From Dyadobacter chenhuakuii (GTDB taxonomy: Bacteria; Bacteroidota; Bacteroidia; Cytophagales; Spirosomataceae): 64,000 bases of DNA. A model generated the notes under the pieces. The model had not been told where the DNA came from, made no database searches, and saw only the letters and a program-made list of their open reading frames with translations. The first letter of the stretch is position 1. Each line of letters begins with the position of its first letter. The position numbers were made by a program, and so were the translations under genes. The stretch is taken from positions 1,736,001-1,800,000 of the forward strand of contig NZ_CP098805.1 in the NCBI RefSeq assembly GCF_023821985.2, written 5' to 3'. Positions 1-8,849 of the stretch are shown piece by piece.

Positions 1-1618
1 TGTAACGGTTCAGCCCGCTTCCCTCGGTTCCTACCCAGAGATTCCCAGCAGAATCCATCAATAACGAGAGAACCATGTCGCTGCTGATAGAGCCCCGAAC
101 ATTGGCGTCGGCCCGGAATTGCGTCAAGTTCCCCGAAGTTCTATCGTATTTCAGCAAACCTCTCGACGTGCCGATCCACAGGCAATGCTCGCTTTCATCA
201 TTGATCATCACGTGAACGTTGGCATAAATTGTAGAAGCCGGATTTTCACTTTGATTTAAGTTCTTAAATGCATTGATTTTCTTATCATACAAACTCAAAC
301 CGCCCTTGTAATTTCCCACCCATATGTTTCCGTCAGCGTCCTCGCAAATAGCGATTGCGTAATTACTCGCGATGCTGCTTTCGTTTTTAGGATTGTGTGT
401 AAAATAAGTGGTCTGGCTGGTTTCAAGGTTCACCACGTTCACTCCTCCTCCATCTGTCCCGGCCCATATCTTTCCCTCATTGTCTTCAATAACAGTGAGT
501 ACGTTATCGTTATTCAGGCTTTTCGGATCGTTAATGTTCGTTTTCAACAAGCCAAATTTCAATGGTTCCCGGTCCATTACATTAATCCCGCCGCTATAAG
601 TGCCGACCCACATGGTGCCCTGCGGATCGCAAAACATGCTGTATATCGATCCATTATTTAGCCCGCTCGCATCGTCCTTGTCATATTTGTAATGGGCAAA
701 TTGGTTGTTTTCCTGCAACACGTTGATCCCCCCGTTCCTGGTTCCTACCCAAAGTCTGTGGTTTTTGTCCTCTTCCAGCGAGATAACATCATTATGAGAT
801 AGTCCCGTCGGTTGCTGATCATTGTGCCGGAAAATGGTAAATGTTTTTCCGTCCGCATTCAAAAGATTAAGGCCTCCGCCCTCACTCGCCACCCAAATTC
901 TGCCGCGCGAATCTTCCAGAACCTCATTCAGATCATTGCTGCTCAGGGATGCCGGATTTTGAGGATCGTTTTTGTAAATGACAAACTTTTTTGCAGCCGC
1001 ATCGAAACGGTTTAGCCCGCCACCGCTGGTGGTTATCCAGACTTTCCCCTTCCGATCGACCGTAATGTCGCTCACCACATTGTGGCTCAAACTGCCGGCA
1101 ACGCGAGGACTATTTGAATAATTTTGAAATGTGTTCTTTTCCGGATTAAAGACGCTGACACCTCCTCCTATGGTGCCCAGCCAGAGATTTCCAGCCTTAT
1201 CCTGATCAATGGCGTGCACCTTATTGTGGCTGACGGTGTTGTTATCCCCAGCTTTGTGCAGATAGTTTGTGAAGGTCTCCTGTTCACTGTCAAACCGGCT
1301 CAGCCCTCCATCGTCCGTCCCGATCCAGAGCCTGCCCTGTTTATCCTCGAATATCGTATGAATATAATTGTGGCTGATGCTCTGCGGGTTACGGGGATCA
1401 TTCCGGTAAACTGTGAATTTGTAACCATCAAACTTATTCAGCCCGTCCTGGGTGCCAAACCACATAAAACCGCGCCTGTCTTTCACAATGCAGGTCACAT
1501 TGTTTTGAGATAAGCCGTTTCCGGTAGTTAAATGTCGGAATATTGCTTGCTTATGCTGAGCGAACGAAGGGGTAAATAAGTAAAGAAGAGAAAAGAGGAG
1601 CGTAAAGGTTTTATGCAT
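1..1618 (-). CDS. Two-component regulator propeller sensor, N-terminal part (cut by window edge)
   Basis: This is the N-terminal part of a periplasmic beta-propeller sensor, probably of a hybrid histidine kinase or LytS-like regulator whose transmembrane and kinase parts lie left of the window. The reading frame stays open from the ATG at 1618 to base 1. It starts with a signal peptide (MHKTF, a leucine/phenylalanine core, then SFAQ). About eleven propeller strands of the form L/M-W-hydrophobic-G-T-x-x-G-G-L-N recur roughly every 48 residues; examples read from the start are MWFGTQDGLN, LWIGTDDGGL and LWLGTIGGGV. Two 7-bladed propellers (14 repeats) are usual in this family, so a few repeats are probably outside. 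The ligand cannot be told from the propeller. That the missing part holds a kinase is inference. Confidence 0.9.
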   Translation of the reverse strand, partial: MHKTFTLLFSLLYLFTPSFAQHKQAIFRHLTTGNGLSQNNVTCIVKDRRGFMWFGTQDGLNKFDGYKFTVYRNDPRNPQSISHNYIHTIFEDKQGRLWIGTDDGGLSRFDSEQETFTNYLHKAGDNNTVSHNKVHAIDQDKAGNLWLGTIGGGVSVFNPEKNTFQNYSNSPRVAGSLSHNVVSDITVDRKGKVWITTSGGGLNRFDAAAKKFVIYKNDPQNPASLSSNDLNEVLEDSRGRIWVASEGGGLNLLNADGKTFTIFRHNDQQPTGLSHNDVISLEEDKNHRLWVGTRNGGINVLQENNQFAHYKYDKDDASGLNNGSIYSMFCDPQGTMWVGTYSGGINVMDREPLKFGLLKTNINDPKSLNNDNVLTVIEDNEGKIWAGTDGGGVNVVNLETSQTTYFTHNPKNESSIASNYAIAICEDADGNIWVGNYKGGLSLYDKKINAFKNLNQSENPASTIYANVHVMINDESEHCLWIGTSRGLLKYDRTSGNLTQFRADANVRGSISSDMVLSLLMDSAGNLWVGTEGSGLNRY

Positions 1619-1721
1619 GCAGGGTCACATTCAATTTACAACTATTTCTACGTAAATTAAATGTAAATTATCACTCTGCAAATATATTTTGTAAATAAAA
1701 GTTCAAGGATTGGCAGCAACA

Positions 1722-2114
1722 TTACGCGCTCGCTTTGTAACCCATCACATCTTTAATTTCACCTGCCAACAATTCAATGGTGCTAGGCTTTGAAATAACC
1801 TTCATCACACCGAAAGATTGATAGTTGGGAAGATCACTCACTTTCAGGCCGGTTAGAATAACAATATCCACATGGTTTACGCCCAGTGCCTCATTGATTG
1901 CAAACAGGCATTTTGGAAGCTCCATCTTCGGCATGTTGAAGTCAAGAAAAATATTATCTGGCAAAGGAAAAAGCCTGTCCTTTATTTTGTTAACCGCATC
2001 CTGACAGTTGAAGGAATGCTCGCAAGTGGCTTTTGGGTAAGCCATTTCCAATGCAAATTCAAATATATCATGATCATCCGGATCATCGTCGATAAGTAAT
2101 ATGCTGTTATTCAT
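1722..2114 (-). CDS. Single-domain response regulator (CheY-like receiver)
   Basis: A stand-alone receiver domain of about 130 residues with no output domain. The start used is the ATG before NNSILLIDDD; an upstream in-frame ATG adds eight residues that do not look conserved. The acidic pocket (IDDDPDD), the phospho-acceptor aspartate in FLDFNMPK, the threonine in VILTG and the conserved lysine in ISKP are all present, so it should be phosphorylatable. Such proteins act as phosphate relays or bind partner proteins. It is transcribed in the same direction as the propeller sensor, about 100 bp upstream of that gene's start, but a functional link is only inferred from proximity. Confidence 0.88.
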   Translation of the reverse strand: MNNSILLIDDDPDDHDIFEFALEMAYPKATCEHSFNCQDAVNKIKDRLFPLPDNIFLDFNMPKMELPKCLFAINEALGVNHVDIVILTGLKVSDLPNYQSFGVMKVISKPSTIELLAGEIKDVMGYKASA

Positions 2115-2267
2115 TTTAGTGTAATCCGTTCCACACACAGTTTCAAAGCGGGAGTGTAAAATAACCGTTCCCAGGATCCTGTTCTCGAGGAAAAACTACT
2201 GTCACCAATTTTATATTTTTTTATACTTTTTAACGAACCCTTAAAAGTTCGGCTTTCCCTGCTGCAA

Positions 2268-2275
2268 TACCTTTG
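2268..2275 (+). promoter_or_regulatory. Bacteroidota-type -7 box (TACCTTTG)
   Basis: An exact match to the Bacteroidota TAnnTTTG box lies 53 bp upstream of the ATG of the lipoprotein gene at 2328. A clear TTG at the -33 position is not seen (TTC occurs nearby), so only the -7 element is supported. Confidence 0.45.
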
Positions 2276-2327
2276 TTGCCATCAAATATTCACATCAATC
2301 ATTTAAAAAGGTAACTACTCAAATCCA

Positions 2328-3548
2328 ATGAAAAATCACTTATTCAAAACAGTTAGCTGTGGCTTAATGCTCGGCGCGGTCTTATTCTCAACAAGTTGCA
2401 AGGATCAGGAAATCCTGTCCGAAAACGAAAAAGTCGAGCTCGACGGTTCGGACGAGTCGGCTAAACTAGGTGTGCCTACCAAATTTGACGAGGTGGCATT
2501 TGCAAATCGCATTGAAACGTATCTGGAAAATAAGGTTGCGGGATTTGGCTATTCCATCATTAAAGACGGGAAAGAATTTTACGTGAACAATGGTGGGGAC
2601 GGCTACGCCAGAAAGAAGATCGAGTCAAACTTCGAATTTCATGGCGCCAACGCTAGGCAGGAAATTGTTGCCGCTACGCAATATGTAACAGCGGTGGCCG
2701 TCATGCGGGTTTTGGAAAAATATAACTTAACGCTCGGACACACTGTTCACAATTATTTGCCCAAGGGCTGGGTGCCAAGTGCAAGCTTTAAAGCGCTGAC
2801 ATTTGAACGGCTACTTGCACACCGCACTGGATTGATCGATTATGCCAATCTGAATGACCTGGAAAAAACAGTTGAAGGTCCGATAAACACAACCGTTTTT
2901 AATGAAAAGGCCTACCAGTTCTCTGATGCGAATTATGAGTTGCTGGCATTGATCCTACCGTATGTACATGCGAAAGAGTTAGCCAAACAAGGCGATAGCG
3001 GACTATTGAATACACTAAATTCTCAACCAACGAATTCGAGTGTCTATTACGTAGCGACCACGATTTATGGAAATTTTGTAAGGACCTATGTTTTTGGCGC
3101 AGCCGGACTGGAACATGCAGACAAAATAGAATGGCGAGCCTGGTCTCCGACAGGGCCACTTAGCGCGGAAAAAGCAACGAAGGGATATCCGTCCAGATCC
3201 GGCTCAGAACCAGGCTTGCTGAAGGAAGATAACCTGATTAATGGTGGTGCTACGGGCCTGTATATCAGCGCTTCCCAATTTGCAAAGCTGCAATATGCGG
3301 TTAAGACATTTAAGGTGATAAAAATGGAATCCGTATTTGCGATGAAAAACAAGCTCCTCGGATTTGACGGCAAGCTGAACGGATCTAAGGGCGCTTATTA
3401 CTGGAAAAGAGGCAATGGTAAAAACTGCGAAACAATGGTGATCGACTTCGGCAGCGTGCAAGTTGCGGTATTCGCCAACTCGCCCGAAAGTGAGATCAGC
3501 GATCCGGTTGTACTGGCCAAAATGTTCGAAAGTTCACTTCACCCTTGA
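2328..3548 (+). CDS. Serine-hydrolase-fold (beta-lactamase family) lipoprotein lacking catalytic residues
   Basis: The first 24 residues form a lipoprotein signal ending in a lipobox (FSTSC, Cys24), so the mature protein is probably anchored in the envelope. The body follows the class C beta-lactamase/DD-peptidase fold: the helix after the usual SxxK motif (YVTAVAVMRVLEKYNL), LTFERLLAHRTGL and ANYELLALIL align by eye with the family. The catalytic SxxK reads AATQ at residues 115-118 (Ser to Ala, Lys to Gln), and the usual YxN reads FSD at 198-200. The C-terminal HxG-type motif is also altered. It is therefore likely a binding protein or regulator and not a hydrolase. The intact relative at 28305-30032 has SVSK, YCN and HNG. 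Alignment is by eye; the fold call is firm, the loss of activity is inferred. Confidence 0.82.
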   Translation: MKNHLFKTVSCGLMLGAVLFSTSCKDQEILSENEKVELDGSDESAKLGVPTKFDEVAFANRIETYLENKVAGFGYSIIKDGKEFYVNNGGDGYARKKIESNFEFHGANARQEIVAATQYVTAVAVMRVLEKYNLTLGHTVHNYLPKGWVPSASFKALTFERLLAHRTGLIDYANLNDLEKTVEGPINTTVFNEKAYQFSDANYELLALILPYVHAKELAKQGDSGLLNTLNSQPTNSSVYYVATTIYGNFVRTYVFGAAGLEHADKIEWRAWSPTGPLSAEKATKGYPSRSGSEPGLLKEDNLINGGATGLYISASQFAKLQYAVKTFKVIKMESVFAMKNKLLGFDGKLNGSKGAYYWKRGNGKNCETMVIDFGSVQVAVFANSPESEISDPVVLAKMFESSLHP

Positions 3549-3592
3549 TCGTACAAAGCCAGAAACTTTGTGTGACTAATAGATGTGTTGTG

Positions 3593-3627
3593 ATAAGCGT
3601 GGCTGATTTCGGCTACGCTTATTTTTT
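3593..3627 (+). terminator. Rho-independent terminator
   Basis: An 8-bp stem (ATAAGCGT / ACGCTTAT), extended inward by G-T and G-C pairs, is followed by TTTTT. It lies 45 bp after the lipoprotein stop codon. Confidence 0.75.
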
Positions 3628-3747
3628 GTATTTCAAATCAATGGCGGGCAAAGACATCATAACAGGCTATGAAGTGAAATTAAATTGATAAAGCTCCGTT
3701 TTGGGCGGCTCCTTTAAAGAGAGGTTCTAAAAAATATCCATAAACAT

Positions 3748-3776
3748 TTGTTCGTACGAAATATTTCCTACCTTTA
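3748..3776 (+). promoter_or_regulatory. Promoter with operator-like palindrome for the M56 peptidase gene
   Basis: TTG at 3748-3750 and TACCTTTA at 3769-3776 are spaced by 18 bp, close to the Bacteroidota -33/-7 arrangement. A perfect 10-bp palindrome, TTCGTACGAA (3751-3760), sits exactly between them, where a repressor would block polymerase. M56/BlaR1 genes are commonly controlled by a BlaI/MecI repressor, so this may be a BlaI-type operator; that identity is inference. Confidence 0.5.
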
Positions 3777-3814
3777 TCAAAAGTTGTGAAAGTGGTCTTA
3801 ACCGCATTGTAATT

Positions 3815-5584
3815 ATGGCTATCGATTTTTTAAATCCACATGATTTTCAACCTTTGGCGACAGCATTGTGCTGGACATTGATCCATTCGCTATGGCAAGG
3901 GCTGATTGTTGCAATGCTAACCGGGATAATTTTGCTCACTACCGGCAGATCGCGGCCAGCGCTCCGCTATAATTTGCTTGCGGGGCTGCTTTTGCTTTTT
4001 GTCGTAAGTAATGCTTTCACCTTTTTCATTATTTATCAAAATGAAATCAATGATTTGAATGTGACATTTGCTGCGCACAGCATTGCCAATAATAGTGAAA
4101 TTGCTCTTGCACGAGATCACTTCTTAACGCAGCAATTCAGTACATCATTTGCAAACGGAGTTAGCAGATTTACAGACGATTACCAGATGCAAATTATAAT
4201 GGTCTGGCTAACAATCTTTCTATTCAAATCATTAAGGACAGTTAGCGGCCTCATGCACCTGCACAGGATAAGGCACACGAAAGTGCAGGCGGTTAATGAT
4301 GCCTGGAACTGGCAAATTCGCCAGGCTGCCGCCCGGATGGGTTTGTATAAAAAGATTCTTCTGCTGGAATCCGGGATTTTAAAGGTGCCGGTTTTGCAAG
4401 GATTTTGGAGACCGGTAATCATCGTCCCGCTGGGCTTTTTCACGAGTTTACCCCACGAACAGGTTGAAGCCATTCTCTTACACGAAATAGCGCATGTAAA
4501 GCGACAGGATTATCTGGTCAATCTGCTTCAAAGTCTGGCAGAAAACATTTATTTCTTCAACCCTGCTTTCCTATGGCTATCGAAATTGATTCGGTTGGAG
4601 AGGGAAAATTGCTGTGACGAGCTGGTGATCGGGGTTATGAAGGAGCGCGGAATATTGGTGCAGGCGCTTGTAGCATTCCAGGAGCTGAGATTATCCAGCA
4701 GCGGATTATCGTTTGTCGGCACCAGCAACCATCTACTGAACCGCATTAAAAGGATTATTTACAACAAGAACAAACAGCTAACGACCATGGAGACATTTTC
4801 AATAACCAGCAGCCTGATCGCCGTCGCGTTCATTTCAGCAGTTTATTTTGAACCTGTGAAAACAATTGATACAGAGCCCGTTGCAGCAATTCGGCAGCAG
4901 GCATTTACTCTTAAAAAAGCGACTCCCGGCTTAGACAAACCAAAAGTTTTGGCTCCAACCATGACAAGCAAGCGGATTATTACAAACCCGAAAAAACTTG
5001 AAAACGATTCAGCATCGAGCATTTCAGCATTACTAGCTGAGTTAAGAGCTGCTATCAAGGCCAAGGATCTGAAAAAAGCGGAGCAGATACATTATAAGGC
5101 TTATTTATTAGTCTGGCAGGAAAAAAGCGACATTCACTCCAAAAGGCTAGAAGCCAGGATGCTTGCTGATGCATTTGATAAAAGGAAGGAGCAATTATCG
5201 AAAAACATGACACTTGCTAATTTTCAAGAGCAAGTGGTGAGCACTTCTTCTGCAATTTTAGACAAACGAAATGCTGAGATTGATGAATTGCATAAAGAAA
5301 TAGAAGCGCTGGCCGAAGAAAATCGCCAAAACAGAAAGGCGCAGGAAGTCCAAATGCAGGAAAACCTTATCGAGGATTTGCTGGCTGAGGGCATCATCAC
5401 AACCCGTGAAAACCTTTCCTACAAGCTCCATAACATGTTTTTGATCGTTAACGGCGTTGAACAGCCTGAATCGTTGCACCAAAAATTAAAAGCCAAATAT
5501 CTGGAACGCAGCTGGACGGAATGGGTCTATAACTGGGATGGGTTTACAGGGCTTCGTTTTACAGGTGTGCGCTATAATGGATAA
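3815..5584 (+). CDS. M56 family (BlaR1/MecR1-like) membrane metallopeptidase
   Basis: A 589-residue protein with N-terminal membrane helices (about 15-80 and 125-140) followed by a zinc peptidase motif, HEIAH at 223-227, and a downstream glutamate in RLERENCCDE, the usual layout of M56 proteins. A further membrane helix lies near residue 330. The C-terminal third is charged and helix-rich, with a likely coiled coil around residues 395-530, and it does not look like the penicillin-binding sensor domain of BlaR1. In the family the peptidase relays an envelope signal by triggering cleavage of a BlaI-type repressor. No blaI gene is adjacent, which is unusual; see the palindrome in its promoter. 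The sensed signal is unknown. Confidence 0.85.
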   Translation: MAIDFLNPHDFQPLATALCWTLIHSLWQGLIVAMLTGIILLTTGRSRPALRYNLLAGLLLLFVVSNAFTFFIIYQNEINDLNVTFAAHSIANNSEIALARDHFLTQQFSTSFANGVSRFTDDYQMQIIMVWLTIFLFKSLRTVSGLMHLHRIRHTKVQAVNDAWNWQIRQAAARMGLYKKILLLESGILKVPVLQGFWRPVIIVPLGFFTSLPHEQVEAILLHEIAHVKRQDYLVNLLQSLAENIYFFNPAFLWLSKLIRLERENCCDELVIGVMKERGILVQALVAFQELRLSSSGLSFVGTSNHLLNRIKRIIYNKNKQLTTMETFSITSSLIAVAFISAVYFEPVKTIDTEPVAAIRQQAFTLKKATPGLDKPKVLAPTMTSKRIITNPKKLENDSASSISALLAELRAAIKAKDLKKAEQIHYKAYLLVWQEKSDIHSKRLEARMLADAFDKRKEQLSKNMTLANFQEQVVSTSSAILDKRNAEIDELHKEIEALAEENRQNRKAQEVQMQENLIEDLLAEGIITTRENLSYKLHNMFLIVNGVEQPESLHQKLKAKYLERSWTEWVYNWDGFTGLRFTGVRYNG

Positions 5585-5637
5585 ATAAAGAGAATTTCTT
5601 TCTATATTAATTGGTCAAAATATGCCCGATCAATTAT

Positions 5638-6948
5638 ATGGACGCCTCCGCTACACTCACAGAACGCTCCTGGAAATGGGAAGAAAAAGTTGCATTTCGC
5701 TTTTTCTTCCTATTTTTTATACTCTACATTGCTCCGTGGACCTGGCCTTCCAGCATGCCTTTCACCGGGGACTTGCTGAGTTTCTTCAACGACCTGCACT
5801 GGGGCGCGGCGGATTGGCTGATTCAGCTGGTGAAAAAACATACCCTGCACATCGATATCAAAATTACGCCCAACGGCAGCGGCGATACGGTAGACGACTG
5901 GACCTGGAATGGGATCATGCTGTTCATTTCCTCTATCGGGACCGCGATCTGGTCGCTTGTGGATGCACGAAGACGGGAGTATAATGCACTTTACACGTGG
6001 CTGCAAGTGATTGTACGTTACCAGCTGGCAATGAGCATGTTTACTTACGGGTTTATCAAAATTTTCCCGATGCAGATGCCGGAACCCAGCATTAGTCAGC
6101 TTGCCACGCCGCTTGGCGAATTCACGTCAATGCGTTTTGCGTGGCTTTTCATCGGCTCCTCTCCCTCCTACGAGATATTCTCAGGCATTTGCGAAGTGCT
6201 CGGTGGATTGCTCATGCTCTCGCGGCGCACCACGGCTTTTGGTGCGATGATCCTGGTGGGTGTGATAGGGCACGTGGTGGCGCTGAATTTCTTTTTTGAC
6301 ATTCAGGTGAAACTTTTCAGCACGGCGCTGTTGCTCATGGCCATCTTCCTCCTGGTGCCGCATATGCAAAAGCTATGGGCATTTTTCATTCAAAATCAAC
6401 CTGTTAGGTTATCCATTCCCGTAATTAACCTCACTAAAAAATGGCAACGGACAACCAGAATAGCGCTGAAAACCTTATTCATCGCTGTGTTTTGCCTGAT
6501 TTCTTTTTACGGAAATATGTCGGCGTACGGGAAAGGTGGATATATGCCTCTGGACAAACCGACTGTTACCGAGGGATTTTTCGATGTGGAAGCATTTGAG
6601 GTTAACAAAAAGCCACTAACGCTTCTTGCGGACACAATCCGCTGGGATAATGTGATTTTTGAAAAATGGAATGGCGGCAGCATCAAACGTCAGCCTGCGG
6701 ACAGCCCGCTGATGCGCTACGGACGGGAGTATTTTACTTACAAAGCAGACACTGCGAAAAAGACATTTGAAATGCAATACAGAGACTCAACCCGCAACTT
6801 AACATTGCATTATAAAGAACCGGACAGCTCGCGCATGCTCCTTTACGGGAAAAGCGGCAATGATTCGCTGCACATTCTTTTGCGCAAAAAGAGCCAGCCA
6901 TTCCGCCTGAACGAACCTATGCACTGGGTGCATAACAGCATAAGATAA
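5638..6948 (+). CDS. DoxX-like integral membrane protein with C-terminal soluble domain
   Basis: A protein of about 436 residues with several hydrophobic helices in the first 290 residues (aromatic first helix, then segments around 95-110, 130-150, 185-250 and a last one near 275-290). A hydrophilic C-terminal domain of about 140 residues follows. The pattern and length resemble DoxX-family proteins of Cytophagales, but no catalytic motif is visible. The ATG at 5638 (MDASATL) is chosen over a TTG 27 bp upstream. It lies 53 bp after the M56 gene in the same direction and may be cotranscribed. The function is not known. Confidence 0.55.
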   Translation: MDASATLTERSWKWEEKVAFRFFFLFFILYIAPWTWPSSMPFTGDLLSFFNDLHWGAADWLIQLVKKHTLHIDIKITPNGSGDTVDDWTWNGIMLFISSIGTAIWSLVDARRREYNALYTWLQVIVRYQLAMSMFTYGFIKIFPMQMPEPSISQLATPLGEFTSMRFAWLFIGSSPSYEIFSGICEVLGGLLMLSRRTTAFGAMILVGVIGHVVALNFFFDIQVKLFSTALLLMAIFLLVPHMQKLWAFFIQNQPVRLSIPVINLTKKWQRTTRIALKTLFIAVFCLISFYGNMSAYGKGGYMPLDKPTVTEGFFDVEAFEVNKKPLTLLADTIRWDNVIFEKWNGGSIKRQPADSPLMRYGREYFTYKADTAKKTFEMQYRDSTRNLTLHYKEPDSSRMLLYGKSGNDSLHILLRKKSQPFRLNEPMHWVHNSIR

Positions 6949-6957
6949 AGCGCTGAT

Positions 6958-8553
6958 TTACTGGGCTTTCGCAAGATACTTAAAGAAGTAACTATCCCCC
7001 TTCCCCAACTGCTGACTCACAATATATCCCGGTCCGAAATCACGAAGTTCCGGCGGAAACCTGAAACTAATCTCGTAGTGCGTCGCGCTAAAAATAAGCT
7101 CTTCGGCTGCGGTTAAAGAAGCGAGGAAAAACAAGAAGCCAGCGTAATAAAGCATTGTGCTTTTAGATTTTATCAATAAAATAAATTGCTTACCTACAAA
7201 AATACTGAGGATAAATATCGAAGGCATGCAAACTTTAATAGCCCAATCATTCCAGGTGCCAAGAATAATAAATGGAATAAGAATTAAAGAAAATATAGCT
7301 GTGAAAATAAATCGCATCTCGTCAGTGCTAAAATGACTGATTTTGTAAAGTATGATTGGAAGAATAAAAATAAATTCTACCAGAATAAACAGCAGATATC
7401 TTTTCCAAAAATCACTAAAAACCAGAATAGAGAAATGTATTGGAAATGAAAAGTCATTAGATGCTATAAACAAGATCAGCACACAGAATAAAATAAATGC
7501 AGAAATGTTAATCAACGAAAAAGAAAGATACTGCTTCCAATGATTGATAAAATGAGGAATAAAAAAAGGCAGTAATCCCAGCATGCACAATGGCGACCAA
7601 AGAATAAGTGACACCACAGCAATGGCCATAATCTTGTTGAGAGTGGGATTAATATATCTTCGATTTAATAAAATGCCAATCATAATCCACGCAGGAATAC
7701 AATGTTGCGGGGACCAATATAAATTACACATATTTGAAAAATAAAAGAATGGTGTCAGCCAGGTCTCAGCCCGGTCTTCTGTCATATGAAAAAGCAGGTT
7801 CACAACATAGTCGAAGCCACCGAAGAAACAAATGCTGATAAAGATGCAAAATATGCCGAGCAGGCTTTTCTGCACTTGTGAAAATGCGACGAGTGACAGA
7901 GAAAGCAAAGTGCCGGCATAGGAGAAGGCAAACAAAGCAAAATTTGCGGCCTTCCATCCAAAAACCTTCCCTACAAGTGCAGCAGGCAGATAATAAGCAA
8001 AATAATAAACGTACGGCTTGTCCGTAGTGAATCCGAACCGCTCCCCCATGTACGCAGGCGAAAACCAAACCGGCCATGGATCCACACTCAAATGCCACAG
8101 CAACGAACTCCTGATTCCCGAGTCGAAATTCCGGTAACCGATGCCGCCAATGCTTGAAAACAGAAGCCATACAAAAGTTAATGTTGCCAGGAAAATCAAG
8201 GCATTGCGATGATTCAATGCATAGTAATAAGCGTGACGGAAAGATTTCGACACTTGATTGAATTGAACTGTTTCCGCGAAAGATTTATAAAGAGAAAAAC
8301 AAATGAGTGCATTCAAAGGAATAGCGAGCTCCAATTTTAAATAGCCATTTATAAAAATAATGACTGGTAATGTCAGGTAAATAAATGACAGACCGATTAA
8401 AACATTGATAAAATTAGCACTGTCGACAGTTTTAAAATTATGGGAAGATGCTACATTTTTAAATGGTCTATAAAATTTTTTCTGTTTAAGAATAAAATTA
8501 TAGCCCGATACAAATGAAATAACTTTTGGTTTTGATTTGACATAATTGATCAT
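6958..8553 (-). CDS. Polytopic membrane protein, possible GT-C-type glycosyltransferase
   Basis: A 531-residue protein with roughly ten or more hydrophobic segments along its whole length. The first periplasmic-type loop after helix 3 contains a short aspartate-bearing stretch (YRNFDSGIRSSLLWHLS), reminiscent of the loop in GT-C lipid-linked-sugar transferases, but the family is not certain. It is clearly more AT-rich than its neighbours, with many ATA, AAA and TTT codons, and is followed upstream by an AT-rich gap, which suggests a different origin. It converges with the DoxX-like gene, with only 9 bp between the stop codons. It may act on a surface glycan, which is inference. Confidence 0.55.
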   Translation of the reverse strand: MINYVKSKPKVISFVSGYNFILKQKKFYRPFKNVASSHNFKTVDSANFINVLIGLSFIYLTLPVIIFINGYLKLELAIPLNALICFSLYKSFAETVQFNQVSKSFRHAYYYALNHRNALIFLATLTFVWLLFSSIGGIGYRNFDSGIRSSLLWHLSVDPWPVWFSPAYMGERFGFTTDKPYVYYFAYYLPAALVGKVFGWKAANFALFAFSYAGTLLSLSLVAFSQVQKSLLGIFCIFISICFFGGFDYVVNLLFHMTEDRAETWLTPFFYFSNMCNLYWSPQHCIPAWIMIGILLNRRYINPTLNKIMAIAVVSLILWSPLCMLGLLPFFIPHFINHWKQYLSFSLINISAFILFCVLILFIASNDFSFPIHFSILVFSDFWKRYLLFILVEFIFILPIILYKISHFSTDEMRFIFTAIFSLILIPFIILGTWNDWAIKVCMPSIFILSIFVGKQFILLIKSKSTMLYYAGFLFFLASLTAAEELIFSATHYEISFRFPPELRDFGPGYIVSQQLGKGDSYFFKYLAKAQ

Positions 8554-8849
8554 AACGGAAGGGAATTTTATCTATGGCCAATAGTTTCATGGTTACCATC
8601 CGTGCATATCACAATAGCAACAAAAAAAGGACTTGATTAAGCTATATTTTAGCTTAACCTATGAATATATACGTGGTAATAAAGATGAAAGGAAAACTAT
8701 TATTAATGCTCACACTAACGACACGAATCATCTTTTAATACGTTGCATGTTTATTGAGATTTTATTTAAAAAAATATATTTCAATTTAACGCAACGCTTT
8801 GATTTTGATATGGTGTCTATGGGTTTGAATACATAAGATTTTAGTTGGT

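Noticed and set aside
395-1513. Several open frames on the plus strand over the propeller region
   Set aside because: They lie antisense to the propeller gene, whose repeats are clear on the minus strand.
8633-8836. 67-codon open frame in the AT-rich gap
   Set aside because: Its composition is that of the AT-rich gap, no domain or signal is visible, and it has no clear ribosome-binding signal.
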